A DNA stretch of 64,000 nucleotides. Source: Clytia hemisphaerica. Its lineage: Eukaryota; Cnidaria; Hydrozoa; Leptothecata; Clytiidae. Positions 55,995 to 64,000 of the stretch are shown here, piece by piece. Under the pieces are notes generated by a model that saw only the letters and a program-made list of their open reading frames with translations, made no database searches and was not told where the DNA came from. Where the stretch lies: positions 759,190 to 823,189 of the forward strand of contig CACVBU010000948.1 in the NCBI GenBank assembly GCA_902728285.1, read 5' to 3'. The position numbers were made by a program, and so were the translations under genes. Every line of letters begins with the position of its first letter. The stretch's first letter is position 1.

Positions 55995-56155
55995 TCAATT
56001 CTTTTTCTTACCGTCAGACCGTGTTATCTTTCATCTTTCTATCGTTGTATAAACCTTTTTAAGCGTGTGTGAGTCACTCACACACGCTTAAAAAGGTTTA
56101 TACAACGATAGAAAGATGAAAGATAACACGGTCTGACGGTAAGAAAAAGAATTGA
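55995..56155. repeat. Perfect 161 bp palindrome
   Basis: Two 80 bp arms are exact reverse complements around one central C at 56,075 (GTGTGTGAGT-C-ACTCACACAC). Such perfection in native DNA implies a very recent event or an assembly artefact. Confidence 0.9.
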
Positions 56156-56426
56156 TGAAATAACTGCCTTCCCAATCCCCAACCAGACGACACATCCTAC
56201 AATCTCATCAACATCAGTTATATCAGTCGACCGACTTCTGCACTGCCATTTTGCAGTTTTGTTTCTGTCTTGAAGTTTGATTTTATCTACCAGTCGGGCT
56301 CAGCTGAATATATAGCTATTCTTTCAATAGATTCCGGCTAGGCCCGACTAGCTCGCGGGAGATGTGTGGTCGGGAGATTCTTTCATGTTCGGGCCTGGCG
56401 TTATGGCGTTGTCCAAGCGGCGGGGG

Positions 56427-56790
56427 GGGCTCTACCACCCGGGGGGGGGGGGCACTGGGTTTGTGGACTGACGGTATGTGCGGGCCAAAAATTGGCTTTT
56501 AAAATTGCACCCTTACAGTGCAGCAAAAATCAGTGAAAATCATACCCTTAGAGTGCATTTTCCCCCAAATTTTCGATCCCTTTCGTGCAAAAAATGGTCA
56601 AAATTCTAGCATTTTTGGTCAAAATATCTAGATTTTTCAAGAATTTTCTGAAATTTCTACCCTTACAGTGCATCTCTAGTTTTTCCGACCCTTACAGTGC
56701 ATTTGAGGTGCCTTGAAAAAGACACCCTTAGTGCCCGCACATACCCGTCGGTCCTTTTGCCCAGCTGCCCCCCCCGGGCTCTACCATCTA
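56427..56790. mobile_element. Inverted-repeat element with poly-G/C arms
   Basis: Both arms contain CTCTACCA, CCCGGGGGGG and, further in, GACNGACGGTATGTGCGGGC. The interior repeats CCCTTACAGTGCAT three or four times. Confidence 0.65.
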
Positions 56791-57344
56791 CGGTCGAAGC
56801 TCCAAAATACAAATATGAACAAAAGGAAAGAAAACAAACAAAACACTCCAATCTCTTCAAAGGAATTGAAGCTAAGCGAGAAGCTAATTACCTGCGTACC
56901 TGAAAAAGATAAACACAAAGGCCACGCAGTATCGAAAAGTTAAATGCCAAAGCTGAAGAAAAGTTATTGGTTTGTTTTAACATCTTTAAAAAGGAACAAC
57001 AACACTCTCTTTTGAATTTGTAAAATCACAAAGAAGTAATGTTAGAAATATTCAATATAACTCTCAAATGTCAAATGTATTGTATATACATAGCTAACAT
57101 ACCTTGATGAAATAATCTGCAACATATCTGTAGAACTGACAAAACAATTATCTGGATTTTTGTTGGTGCACACATAAGATACATCAGGGCACTTAAATTC
57201 AATAAATCTAATTTCTCATCTTTTACAAAATCTCCACTCCACATTAAACAAGAAGAAAGGAGGAAGAAAAACAAGCAAACTTCCTTCCGCCTACCTTTTC
57301 GAAATTTTCTCTGGATTTTTCTACTACCATACAAAAAATTCCAA

Positions 57345-57625
57345 GATAGCTAACTCGAAAACTTGTAAACGAAAAATAAATTCCGAGTTAGCTAACTCGA
57401 AAAAAGGTTTTGTGAAAAAGAAATCCGAGTTAGCTAACTCGAAAAGGTTTTTTCGAAAAATAAAATTCAAGCTAATCCTAACTCGAAAATCATTTTTTGA
57501 AAATAAAAAATCGCGTTAGAGTCGAGTGACGTCATAATTTGCATTTTTATGACGTCATAATTTAGCTAACTCGAAAATTGCTAACTCGAAAATTGCTAAC
57601 TCGAAGTTTTCTAACTCGAAGATTC
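57345..57625 (+). repeat. CTAACTCGAAAA repeats
   Basis: Repeated GAGTTAGCTAACTCGAAAA and TTGCTAACTCGAAAA phrases plus two TGACGTCATAATT motifs; resembles the interior of other TCGAATT-type elements in the window. Confidence 0.6.
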
Positions 57626-57801
57626 CGGGCCTCGGGTACGATGGCAAATATACTGAGAACTATTTAAGATTTAAGTCTTCATAGACTCTAAAACACTCAA
57701 AAAATCAGCTTTAACTTAAAGAGTTGAGAACAACATTCTTCAAAAAATTTTGGATGCTCTTAATGTCTTTTAGAAAAATGTGTTACCGGAATTAGACGTT
57801 G

Positions 57802-57876
57802 CAACGTTGTTTCAACGTTCATCTAACGTTATATGGACGTTGTGAGCGTTACCTGAACGTTGAAATAACGTTGATA
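57802..57876. repeat. AACGTT-rich palindromic repeat, copy 3
   Basis: TTGTTTCAACGTTCATCTAA and inverse TGAACGTTGAAATAACGTT. It lies about 100 bp upstream of the MGAT4-like start codon. Confidence 0.75.
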
Positions 57877-57972
57877 CAGATTGTACAAAACATTGAGCCT
57901 GCCTTTTAGTTTACAAGTTGTGAATATAAATCATAATGATATAGTTGCCAAGTGTTATGAAAATTGAGAAAA

Positions 57973-58108
57973 ATGTTCTACCTCGTAGAAATTATTTATT
58001 TGTTTAACTTGTGGCAGAGGATGAGGTCTTTTACAAGATATGATATTTGTGTTCAAATTTTGTCATTATTCTTTTTGTTGGTATGCTGCAGAGTGATATT
58101 CTTACAAC
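57973..58108 (+). CDS. MGAT4-like gene, exon 1: membrane anchor
   Basis: Ends CTTACAAC before a consensus GTAAGTAT donor, phase 1. Both ATGs (57,973 and 58,021) have A at -3. Confidence 0.75.
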
Positions 58109-60842
58109 GTAAGTATCTAAGGGTTCATCCTTCTCAACTGAATTGTGGTCAACAATTCTATCGGTAACTACTGTCTCGCTGTCGTGTATACAATTATGGC
58201 CGTAATATTCTAGAAAAAAGGGAATTTCCCAGGAATTTTCAAAACCACAAATGATTTGGAAGTGCTCTAAGTTAGGTTGGAAGGGTAGAGCTTTAACCCT
58301 AAGTCTAAACTTAAAACCTTAGAATCTGAGGATCCAAAAGTTCAAAAATGGTCCAATAAGGCTCATAATATAGCCTGGAAGTCTATAAACCCGAGCCAAA
58401 TTGAAATATCCGATTAGATTCGTAGATTTAAAAAATGGCCCAAAATCGACTTTCTCGCCTGAACTCCAAATTTTGAAAAATCAGGAAATAAGCTAAATTC
58501 TCAACAGATTTTGACCATGATTGTACTCTCTTTGGTGGTTGCATCAGCAAAATACAAAAATATTGCAAGTTCCTCTTGGAACGATAATATCGTTATTTAG
58601 AAAAATGTTATGCTGGAAGGATAGATCTCGAAAACAGCATTCCATCGAATCTTTCCGGCACTGATCATGGCGATTTAGAATTAAATATATTTAGTGTCCA
58701 AATTGAAAAATATATATTTGATTTACCAAACCATGATCAGATACTCGCTTGTTCTCAGGGGGACATCAAATTTGTTATGAAAACGTTCAAAGCAGCTAGA
58801 GCATAGAGATTATTGAAACTATTGATTTTATTTTATAACAGTTCCTTCATCAAGCTGTATCCAAGACAGGAGATCCCAATTTCTAAACGAAATATTTTCT
58901 TATGATGGAATTGGTAATGGAATCAAGCGTCGAGATGCCTTCATCACTGGAAAGATATCATATGAGAGAAAAGGTACCCATAAAAACCTTTTTGAGATAT
59001 TAACAATAGAACTCGAGAGACTCGTCACCTATAAAAAACAGCATCCACACGTCATTCAGTCCTTTTATCAATCCCCATTGGCTCCCAAACTGACACACAA
59101 CGCTGTTTCAACGCTGTTTCAACGTTTTTCTAATGTTCACAACATCCATATAACGTTAAATGAACGTTGAAAAACGTTGTTGCCAGCTGGTGTTCAATAG
59201 TTCTTACCCCCCCCCCCAATGACTCATCAATGGGAGCCCCCGAAAGGGCATTGGTTTTTAATCTAATAAATACACTCCTTCCGACACCCGAGAGCACCAG
59301 TGGCAGTTTTTCGCATACCTTATCGGGGAAAAAAATGTCGGGGGAAAGTAACGAAAATTTTGAGGGGGTGACGAATTTTTTCCCCGATGGTTTATCACCC
59401 GACCAAAACTTTTACCCGATTCCTTTTTCCCAGCCTAAAACTTTTACCCGGTTTTTAATTCACGATATCCACGACCAAGATTTTCTTATTTCAACAGAAA
59501 AAAGGATTTCTATCGTAGTTTTCCATTGTAAACGTTTCCAGGGGTGTTTCTTAACAGAATAAATAAAATGACTTTCTTTTCAAACGAGTTCTTTTGCCTA
59601 ATAAACACAACAAGCTAAGTTGAAACTACAATGGTTTGATAAAAATAACAATAGTAACAAAATGTCGGTCGTCGATCAAGTCTTTAAAAAAAATTTTGTT
59701 CCCCGCCCAAAAATTTGGTCGGGGAAAAGTGATGAGTTTGAAATTTTGGTCAAGGAAAAGTGACGAATTTGAAATTTCGGTCGGGGAAAGTGACAAATTT
59801 GAAATTTTGGTCGGGGGAAAAGTGACGAAAGTGACTCTAGGTGACGAAATTTTTCCCCGACAAAAAAAAACCCCGACTAAATAAAACTCCGACATTTTCT
59901 CCCCGATAAGGTATTAGCTCTAGAATTAGAGTATCAAATGCCGTGTTTTCTTTGATTTAAAAAAGTTTAGATTTTGCGCTGAGTATTAACGCAGAATCAT
60001 AAAGAAAATAAGCGAACTAAGGGACTGGTTTCGAGTATAATTCCTATGCAACCTTATGTTAATCTGAAATCTTATTAACAAACCTTTTATTCGTTCCAGC
60101 TCCTTTGCTTATTGGTATTCCCACCGTTTATCGATCTTACAAAAACAAAACAACCTTTTACTTGGATCGTACAATCAAATCCTTGATCGAACCTCTCTCA
60201 AAAGAAGATAAAAGACAAGTCAATATTCTCGTGGTTTTGGCTGACACAGAGGAAAATAAAAAACGGTTCATCTACCAAAAGCTAAATGACTTGTTCCCAA
60301 ACGAAATCCGATCCGGTTTAATCGGGATGATTGGAATCCCGAAACGGTTTTATCTTCCTCTCCATGATTTAACACCAACGTTTAATGACACAAGCGAAAG
60401 AATGTATTGGCGATCGAAACAGAGTTTAGATTACGCCTTCATTTTTCAATACGTTCAAAATCTGTGCGATTATTACTTACAAATTGAAGACGATGTTTTA
60501 GCCAATGACCAATATTTTGACACGATCATGGAAGATATAAATCGTTTGAACAACGCTCGAAATAAAGAACCAGTTATCTTTAAGGGCGAAAAGGAAACCC
60601 GCCTTAAACACAAGCCCTGGGTTATCTCTGAATATTATAAAATGGGTTTTATCGGGCGCTTGATTCCAGCTCATTATTTAGATGTCTTTGCAGGGTTCTT
60701 TAAAGTGTTTTATAATGAGTTGCCAGTAGATTGGGGATATCCTTACATGCTTGACATAATGGATCCTGGATTTAGTGAGCATCGACTCCATGTCAGTTTG
60801 TTTACACATATTGGGAAAATTAGCTCATCAATTGGTACATGA
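57973..60842 (+). CDS. MGAT4-like N-acetylglucosaminyltransferase (GT54), 3 exons
   Basis: Exons 57,973-58,108, 58,842-58,973 and 60,100-60,842 join in phase 1 throughout to give 336 residues (320 from the second ATG at 58,021, which would leave a short cytosolic tail before the TM helix). It is a type II membrane protein with signal anchor ILSLFFLLVCCRVIFL. The catalytic part has GT54 hallmarks: LIGIPTVYRSYKN, WRSKQSLDYAFIFQY, the metal-binding YYLQIEDDV (DXD-like EDD), MGFIGRLI, and the final SLFTHIGKISSS. MGAT4 enzymes add a beta-1,4 GlcNAc branch to the alpha-1,3 mannose arm of N-glycans in the Golgi. Vertebrate enzymes are about 535 residues; this one ends right after the catalytic domain and lacks the C-terminal lectin-like domain. 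A paralogous exon lies at 63,508. Confidence 0.88.
58842..58973 (+). CDS. MGAT4-like gene, exon 2: stem region
   Basis: 44 codons, phase 1 to phase 1 (TTTTATAACAG / AAAAG-GTACCC). Encodes NEIFSYDGIGNGIKRRDAFI and then TGK. Clearly homologous to 63,508-63,630. Confidence 0.82.
59087..59190. repeat. AACGTT-rich palindromic repeat, copy 4
   Basis: CACACAACGCTGTTTCAACG on the left and CGTTGAAAAACGTTGTTGCC with CAGCTGG on the right; family ends resemble copy 1. Confidence 0.75.
59318..59911. mobile_element. 594 bp TA-flanked MITE
   Basis: Inverted ends CCTTATCGGGGAAAAAAATG and CCTTATCGGGGAGAAAATGT (reverse strand), TA on both sides. The interior repeats TTTTCCCCGACNAAAATTT motifs. No transposase. 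Confidence 0.82.
60100..60842 (+). CDS. MGAT4-like gene, exon 3: catalytic domain
   Basis: Starts after TTATTCGTTCCAG, phase 1 (G|CT), reads APLLIGIPTVYR and runs open to TGA. The whole GT54 catalytic domain is in this single exon. Confidence 0.9.
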
Positions 60843-60849
60843 AAAATAT

Positions 60850-61195
60850 GGACAACACTACCGTATCACAGACCCACTGGGAACCCTTCTCATTCGAAAA
60901 ATTGGCCAAAATAGCGTCCCCAGGGAAAATTATCTTCCAATTTTCGTCCATCACACTGAAAATAATCAAATAAACCAATCCGCACTGCAAAATATTATGC
61001 TACTTTTACCATCCCCGCTCAATTTTCTGACTTGAAAACAAAAGAATTGAAATCCGCTATAAAAACTATGGAAAGTCGATCCTCATCGAGTATTTTTATC
61101 CTCACTGGTTGAAAAAATCCTACCAGGTCTGTCAGAAGGGGGTTTAAAGATGGACAACACTCCCGTATCATAGACCCGGTGGGAACCCCTCCCAA
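60850..61195. mobile_element. Composite of hAT-like MITE fragments
   Basis: GGACAACACTACCGTATCAC with AGACCCACTGGGAACCC at 60,850 recurs in the same orientation at about 61,151 (AGACCCGGTGGGAACCCC). An inverted CCTACCAGGTCTGTCAGAAG lies at about 61,118. These resemble the ends of the 21,967 and 30,218 elements, suggesting nested or rearranged copies in the 3' flank of the MGAT4-like gene. Confidence 0.55.
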
Positions 61196-61687
61196 AAGCT
61201 TGATATGGATTAGCGGAAACTTAAGCTTTTTGTTGAGCTTCACCTAGGATGTTCTCATTTTTTCCTCTGTCTTTTAGTAGAATTCTCTTAAAGTGTGATA
61301 TGGTTGTTTTTTGCCATTTTTAGACTTATCTCCGAAATACGAGGTTGAGATTTTTAAGTTTTTTGTATAGTATTGGCTAAAATTGTGCCTTCTTACAATC
61401 TTTTTTCAAATTTATATGTGTTTATGAGTAGTAAATTCAAATATAAACTCTAGGCTACACCTAACTTTTTGCATTTATATTTTGATGGGTGTAATTTTGA
61501 TGTTTTGATGTTTTGAAGAATGTGAAAAGAAACTACCACATTCCTTAGCTTCAATGATTTTCGTTGTCATGGAAATATCAAAAATACGAACTAATTACAG
61601 AAATGTTTCTAAACACGTGTTTTTATCACCGTAAAAATTAATTTTAACAGTTCATCGTTAATTTTTAGACTTTTATTAATTTACAGC

Positions 61688-61922
61688 ACAGTTTTTTTTA
61701 TAAGAACATCCGAAATTTTTGAAGCCTGCTTTGGATTCTTAACTTTTTGAGTTTTAAGCCTAAAAATGTTCTTAACATGTTCTTATTTTCACCATTTTGT
61801 GAAAATTTCTGTGCATTTTTCTGAGAAAATAGGTCTAAGCCTTAAGATTTTCTCAATTTGTTCTTAGTATTTTGGCCATGGAAGCCTTATGTTTTTATAA
61901 AGTTTGTTCTTATAAAAAGCGT
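61688..61922. mobile_element. CACGTTTTTTTATAAG MITE copy
   Basis: Left CAGTTTTTTTTATAAGAACA, right GTTCTTATAAAAAGCGTG. The interior aligns with the 15,729 copy in the same orientation. Confidence 0.72.
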
Positions 61923-62339
61923 GTATACCAAATTCACATTTACCAATCAATTTATCTGAATATCTTTGCCTTAGCTTCGTTACTGGGCAGGTAGGACATC
62001 TGTAAAACAGTGCCTACAGTGCGTAGACGAAGTAGGAAAAAGATTTGAAAATCATGGATTTAGAGTTCGGGTGAGAGTTGCTATTGCACTTCAAAAATGA
62101 AAGAATAAATTTGACGTTTCAGAGGAATTTGAATATTCCAAAAATTTGAAGCGTTGATTTTTAACATCATTCGATTTTTTTAAAGTTGGATTATTGTTGA
62201 GTATTATAATTATATCGTGCAATACTTTCTTCTGATTGGCTGGAACGGAAAACCTTATCCCTTCACCAGTGGTCAATATTTTCTTTGATAATTTGACCTC
62301 TGGTACTCTCAGGAAACGGTTTTGTATGCATCAAAGAAT

Positions 62340-62599
62340 GGGCTCTTCCAGAAAAAAATTGGATGGGTGGAGGATTACTTCCCGGACATTGTGACTTTTG
62401 ACCCCCGGACAACAGATCTAACCCTCCGGACAAGCATCAGTTAACCCCCTCCCATTATATTCATAATTACCCCTAAACAGAGCAGTTTTGCCCCCAAACA
62501 AGACAAATTTTGCAGATTTTTCACTATCCCCCGGACATAATATCCAATATATCTTCCACTCCCCCCCCCATGTACAACAAAAATTTTCTGGAAGAGCAC
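62340..62599. mobile_element. 260 bp MITE (GGGCTTTTCCAG family)
   Basis: Ends GGGCTCTTCCAGAAAAAAAT and GTGCTCTTCCAGAAAATTTT (reverse strand), AAT on both sides. Interior CCCCCGGACA motifs as in the 35,478 copy. Confidence 0.88.
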
Positions 62600-62890
62600 A
62601 ATATACATTTATGGGACATTTATACAATAACACTAAACACAGGGAGTAGGCTCGAGTTTACTAGGATCAAAAAACTATATTAAGCTTAAATATGTGATTG
62701 TGTAGGTGTAAATAAAAAGGATATATGACGCCATTCGACCCTGGTAAACTCAGACCTAGTCCTTATTTTTACAAGGTTTTCTTGATACATTTGATTATTG
62801 AAGATGCGGTTCACACGACAAGGCGATGTGGTGATTGGTCTGTCCATGGTTTTATTTTCACTCATCTGTTCATCCATGTTCTTCATACAA

Positions 62891-63145
62891 GGTATTATGG
62901 GTTTTTTTTATTACAAGGTATAATGGGTATTTTTCATTACAAGGTATTATGGGTATTTTTCATTACAAGGTATTATGGGTATTTTTTATTACAAGGTATA
63001 ATGGGTATTTTTCATTACAAGGTATTATGGGTATTTTTCATTACAAGGTATTATGGGTATTTTTTATTACAAGGTATAATGGGTATTTTTCATTACAAGG
63101 TATTATGGGTATTTTTTCATCACAAGGTATTATAGGTATTATTTC
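62891..63145 (+). repeat. Minisatellite, 26 bp unit, about ten copies
   Basis: Unit GGTATTATGGGTATTTTTCA plus TTACAA, alternating TTAT/ATAA variants in a higher-order pattern. Long frames across it are translated repeat. Confidence 0.9.
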
Positions 63146-63289
63146 CACTCAAAAATCCAGGGGGTCACCTTTTCCAAAAAAGACCTCCCCAATATGACAC
63201 CCCTTCCCTTGTACGCAGAGAACAATAGGAATGGCATCATTCAAACAAACACTTCTCCCTTCATTGCGCACGTACTATTTATAATATTT

Positions 63290-63450
63290 ACTATTTCAAT
63301 GTCTTCCACAGACCCAACAGCTGATTGGTTGTAAGTGACGTAAACTCAGTTAATACGTCACATTTAACCAATTAGCTGTTGGGTCCGTTGAAGCGTTGAA
63401 GACATTGCAATGGTGAAGATTGAGCGTTGAAGACATTGCAATGGTGAATA
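63290..63450. mobile_element. Diverged inverted-repeat element (ATTGCAATGTC family), copy 3
   Basis: Contains CCCAACAGCTGATTGGTTGT and CCAATTAGCTGTTGGGTCC inner arms and GACATTGCAATGGTG repeated twice at the right, as in the 27.9 and 28.2 kb copies. Confidence 0.6.
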
Positions 63451-63507
63451 TCAAGAATAGAAGACTCCTTAAATAGGAACAACCCTTATATATTGTTCTT
63501 ACTACAG

Positions 63508-63630
63508 TACCAAATTGCTCCAACGAAGACGACCAATTTATGAATGAAGTCGTTGCTTATGATCGGATAGGTAATGAAATCCAACGTCGCGATGCTTTCA
63601 TCACTGGTAAAACCATGCATCAAGAAAAAG
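63508..63630 (+). CDS. Exon of a second, tandem MGAT4-like gene (partial)
   Basis: 41 codons between acceptor CTTACTACAG and donor GTACGG, phase 1 to 1, the same phases as 58,842-58,973. It reads NEVVAYDRIGNEIQRRDAFI then TGK, matching that exon. The catalytic exon should lie just beyond the right edge. It shows a tandem duplication of the GT54 gene. Confidence 0.78.
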
Positions 63631-64000
63631 GTACGGTTTAAGATATCTCAAGCTTTAAAGGTTTTGTTTTTAATACGTAAGAGTGATATATCGTTTGCTT
63701 ACCTAAAAAAATATGGAGCAAGATTGGTCAAAAGGGGAAAAGAAAATAATCTTTTTGTTTGTATCAGCACAATATAACAATAGTCAGACCCTGTCCTGAT
63801 ATGAAACATGTGTCTGATAGGAAACGGGAATACTTATGTAAAAATATAACCTTTAAATCATTAAAATAATTTTTGGCATACTTGAAGTGATAGTATGATA
63901 ATGATAAAGTTTCCCACCTCTCCGGTGTTTCATATTGAGCTGAAAGGAAAACACAATGTCCTATGCCCACTCTGGCTAGAAAAATCCTACCAGGTCTGTG
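63631..64000 (+). other. Right edge; start of another MITE copy
   Basis: Intron of the second MGAT4-like gene. The last bases, AAAATCCTACCAGGTCTGTG, match the inverted end of the hAT-like family seen at 61,118, so a further copy begins here. Confidence 0.5.

Larger units (their letters stand above)
54550..57801. other. Gene-free region between AGA and the MGAT4-like gene
   Basis: Contains MITEs at about 54,795-55,193 and 56,427-56,790, a perfect palindrome (55,995-56,155) and CTAACTCGAAAA repeats (57,345-57,625). The minus-strand frame at 57,071-57,334 has no recognisable domain. Confidence 0.45.
58974..60099 (+). other. Intron 2 of the MGAT4-like gene
   Basis: Contains AACGTT palindrome copy 4 (about 59,087-59,190) and a 594 bp TA-flanked element (59,318-59,911). 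Confidence 0.75.
61196..63507. other. Gap between the two MGAT4-like units; no exon found
   Basis: Contains MITEs at 61,688-61,922 and 62,340-62,599, a 26 bp satellite (62,891-63,145) and an inverted repeat (63,290-63,450). If the second MGAT4-like copy has its own membrane-anchor exon it should be here, but I could not identify one. Confidence 0.4.

Noticed and set aside
57071..57334. 87-residue hydrophobic minus-strand frame
   Set aside because: No homology recognised and no promoter or splice evidence; could be chance.
62725..63197. Plus-strand frames of 120-136 residues
   Set aside because: Translation of the 26 bp minisatellite (repeated GYFSLQ/FHYKVLWVF peptides).

Overview
The window is nuclear DNA from an AT-rich, repeat-dense invertebrate animal genome. 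Evidence: spliced genes with GT-AG introns in consistent phase, animal-specific proteins (a DOK-type PH-PTB adaptor, p31comet/MAD2L1BP, secreted PAN and F5/8C proteins, MGAT4-type glycosyltransferases), a Ngaro/DIRS-like tyrosine-recombinase retrotransposon, tRNA-derived SINE-like repeats and dozens of short inverted-repeat transposons. I cannot fix the phylum; a cnidarian or sponge is plausible, but this is inference.

Layout. 0.5-0.9 kb: minus-strand first exon of a secreted PAN-domain gene whose rest lies off the left edge. 1.5-7.6 kb: a decayed Ngaro-like retrotransposon on the minus strand (gag with zinc knuckle, RT, RNase H, tyrosine recombinase, split direct repeats), broken by two MITE insertions and a minisatellite. 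7.6-14.4 kb: gene-free, packed with MITEs. 14.47-15.24 kb: intronless-CDS p31comet. 15.2-20.2 kb: AT-rich and gene-poor. 20.26-27.45 kb: four-exon DOK-like adaptor on plus. 27.5-34.9 kb: MITEs and a CACTA-like element holding a 137-141 bp satellite and two exon-like pieces. 34.93-49.37 kb: four-exon SLC10A7-like transporter on minus; its 8 kb second intron contains a complete three-exon plus-strand gene (PAN, Cys-rich, F5/8C), and its first intron contains two large foldback elements. 50.6-53.3 kb: a tandem triplication between inverted repeat arms. 53.5-54.5 kb: intact aspartylglucosaminidase on minus. 57.97-60.84 kb: complete three-exon MGAT4-like GT54 glycosyltransferase, followed at 63.5 kb by one exon of a second, tandem copy that runs off the right edge.

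Functional connections are limited, as expected for a eukaryotic locus: AGA (glycoasparagine breakdown) and MGAT4-like enzymes (N-glycan branching) both act on N-glycans, but their proximity need not mean co-regulation. The most unusual parts are the gene-in-intron arrangement, the PAN/Cys-rich/F5/8C secreted family with two members, the adaptor whose tail has no tyrosine, the short GT54 proteins, and many transposon families whose target-site duplications can be read directly.
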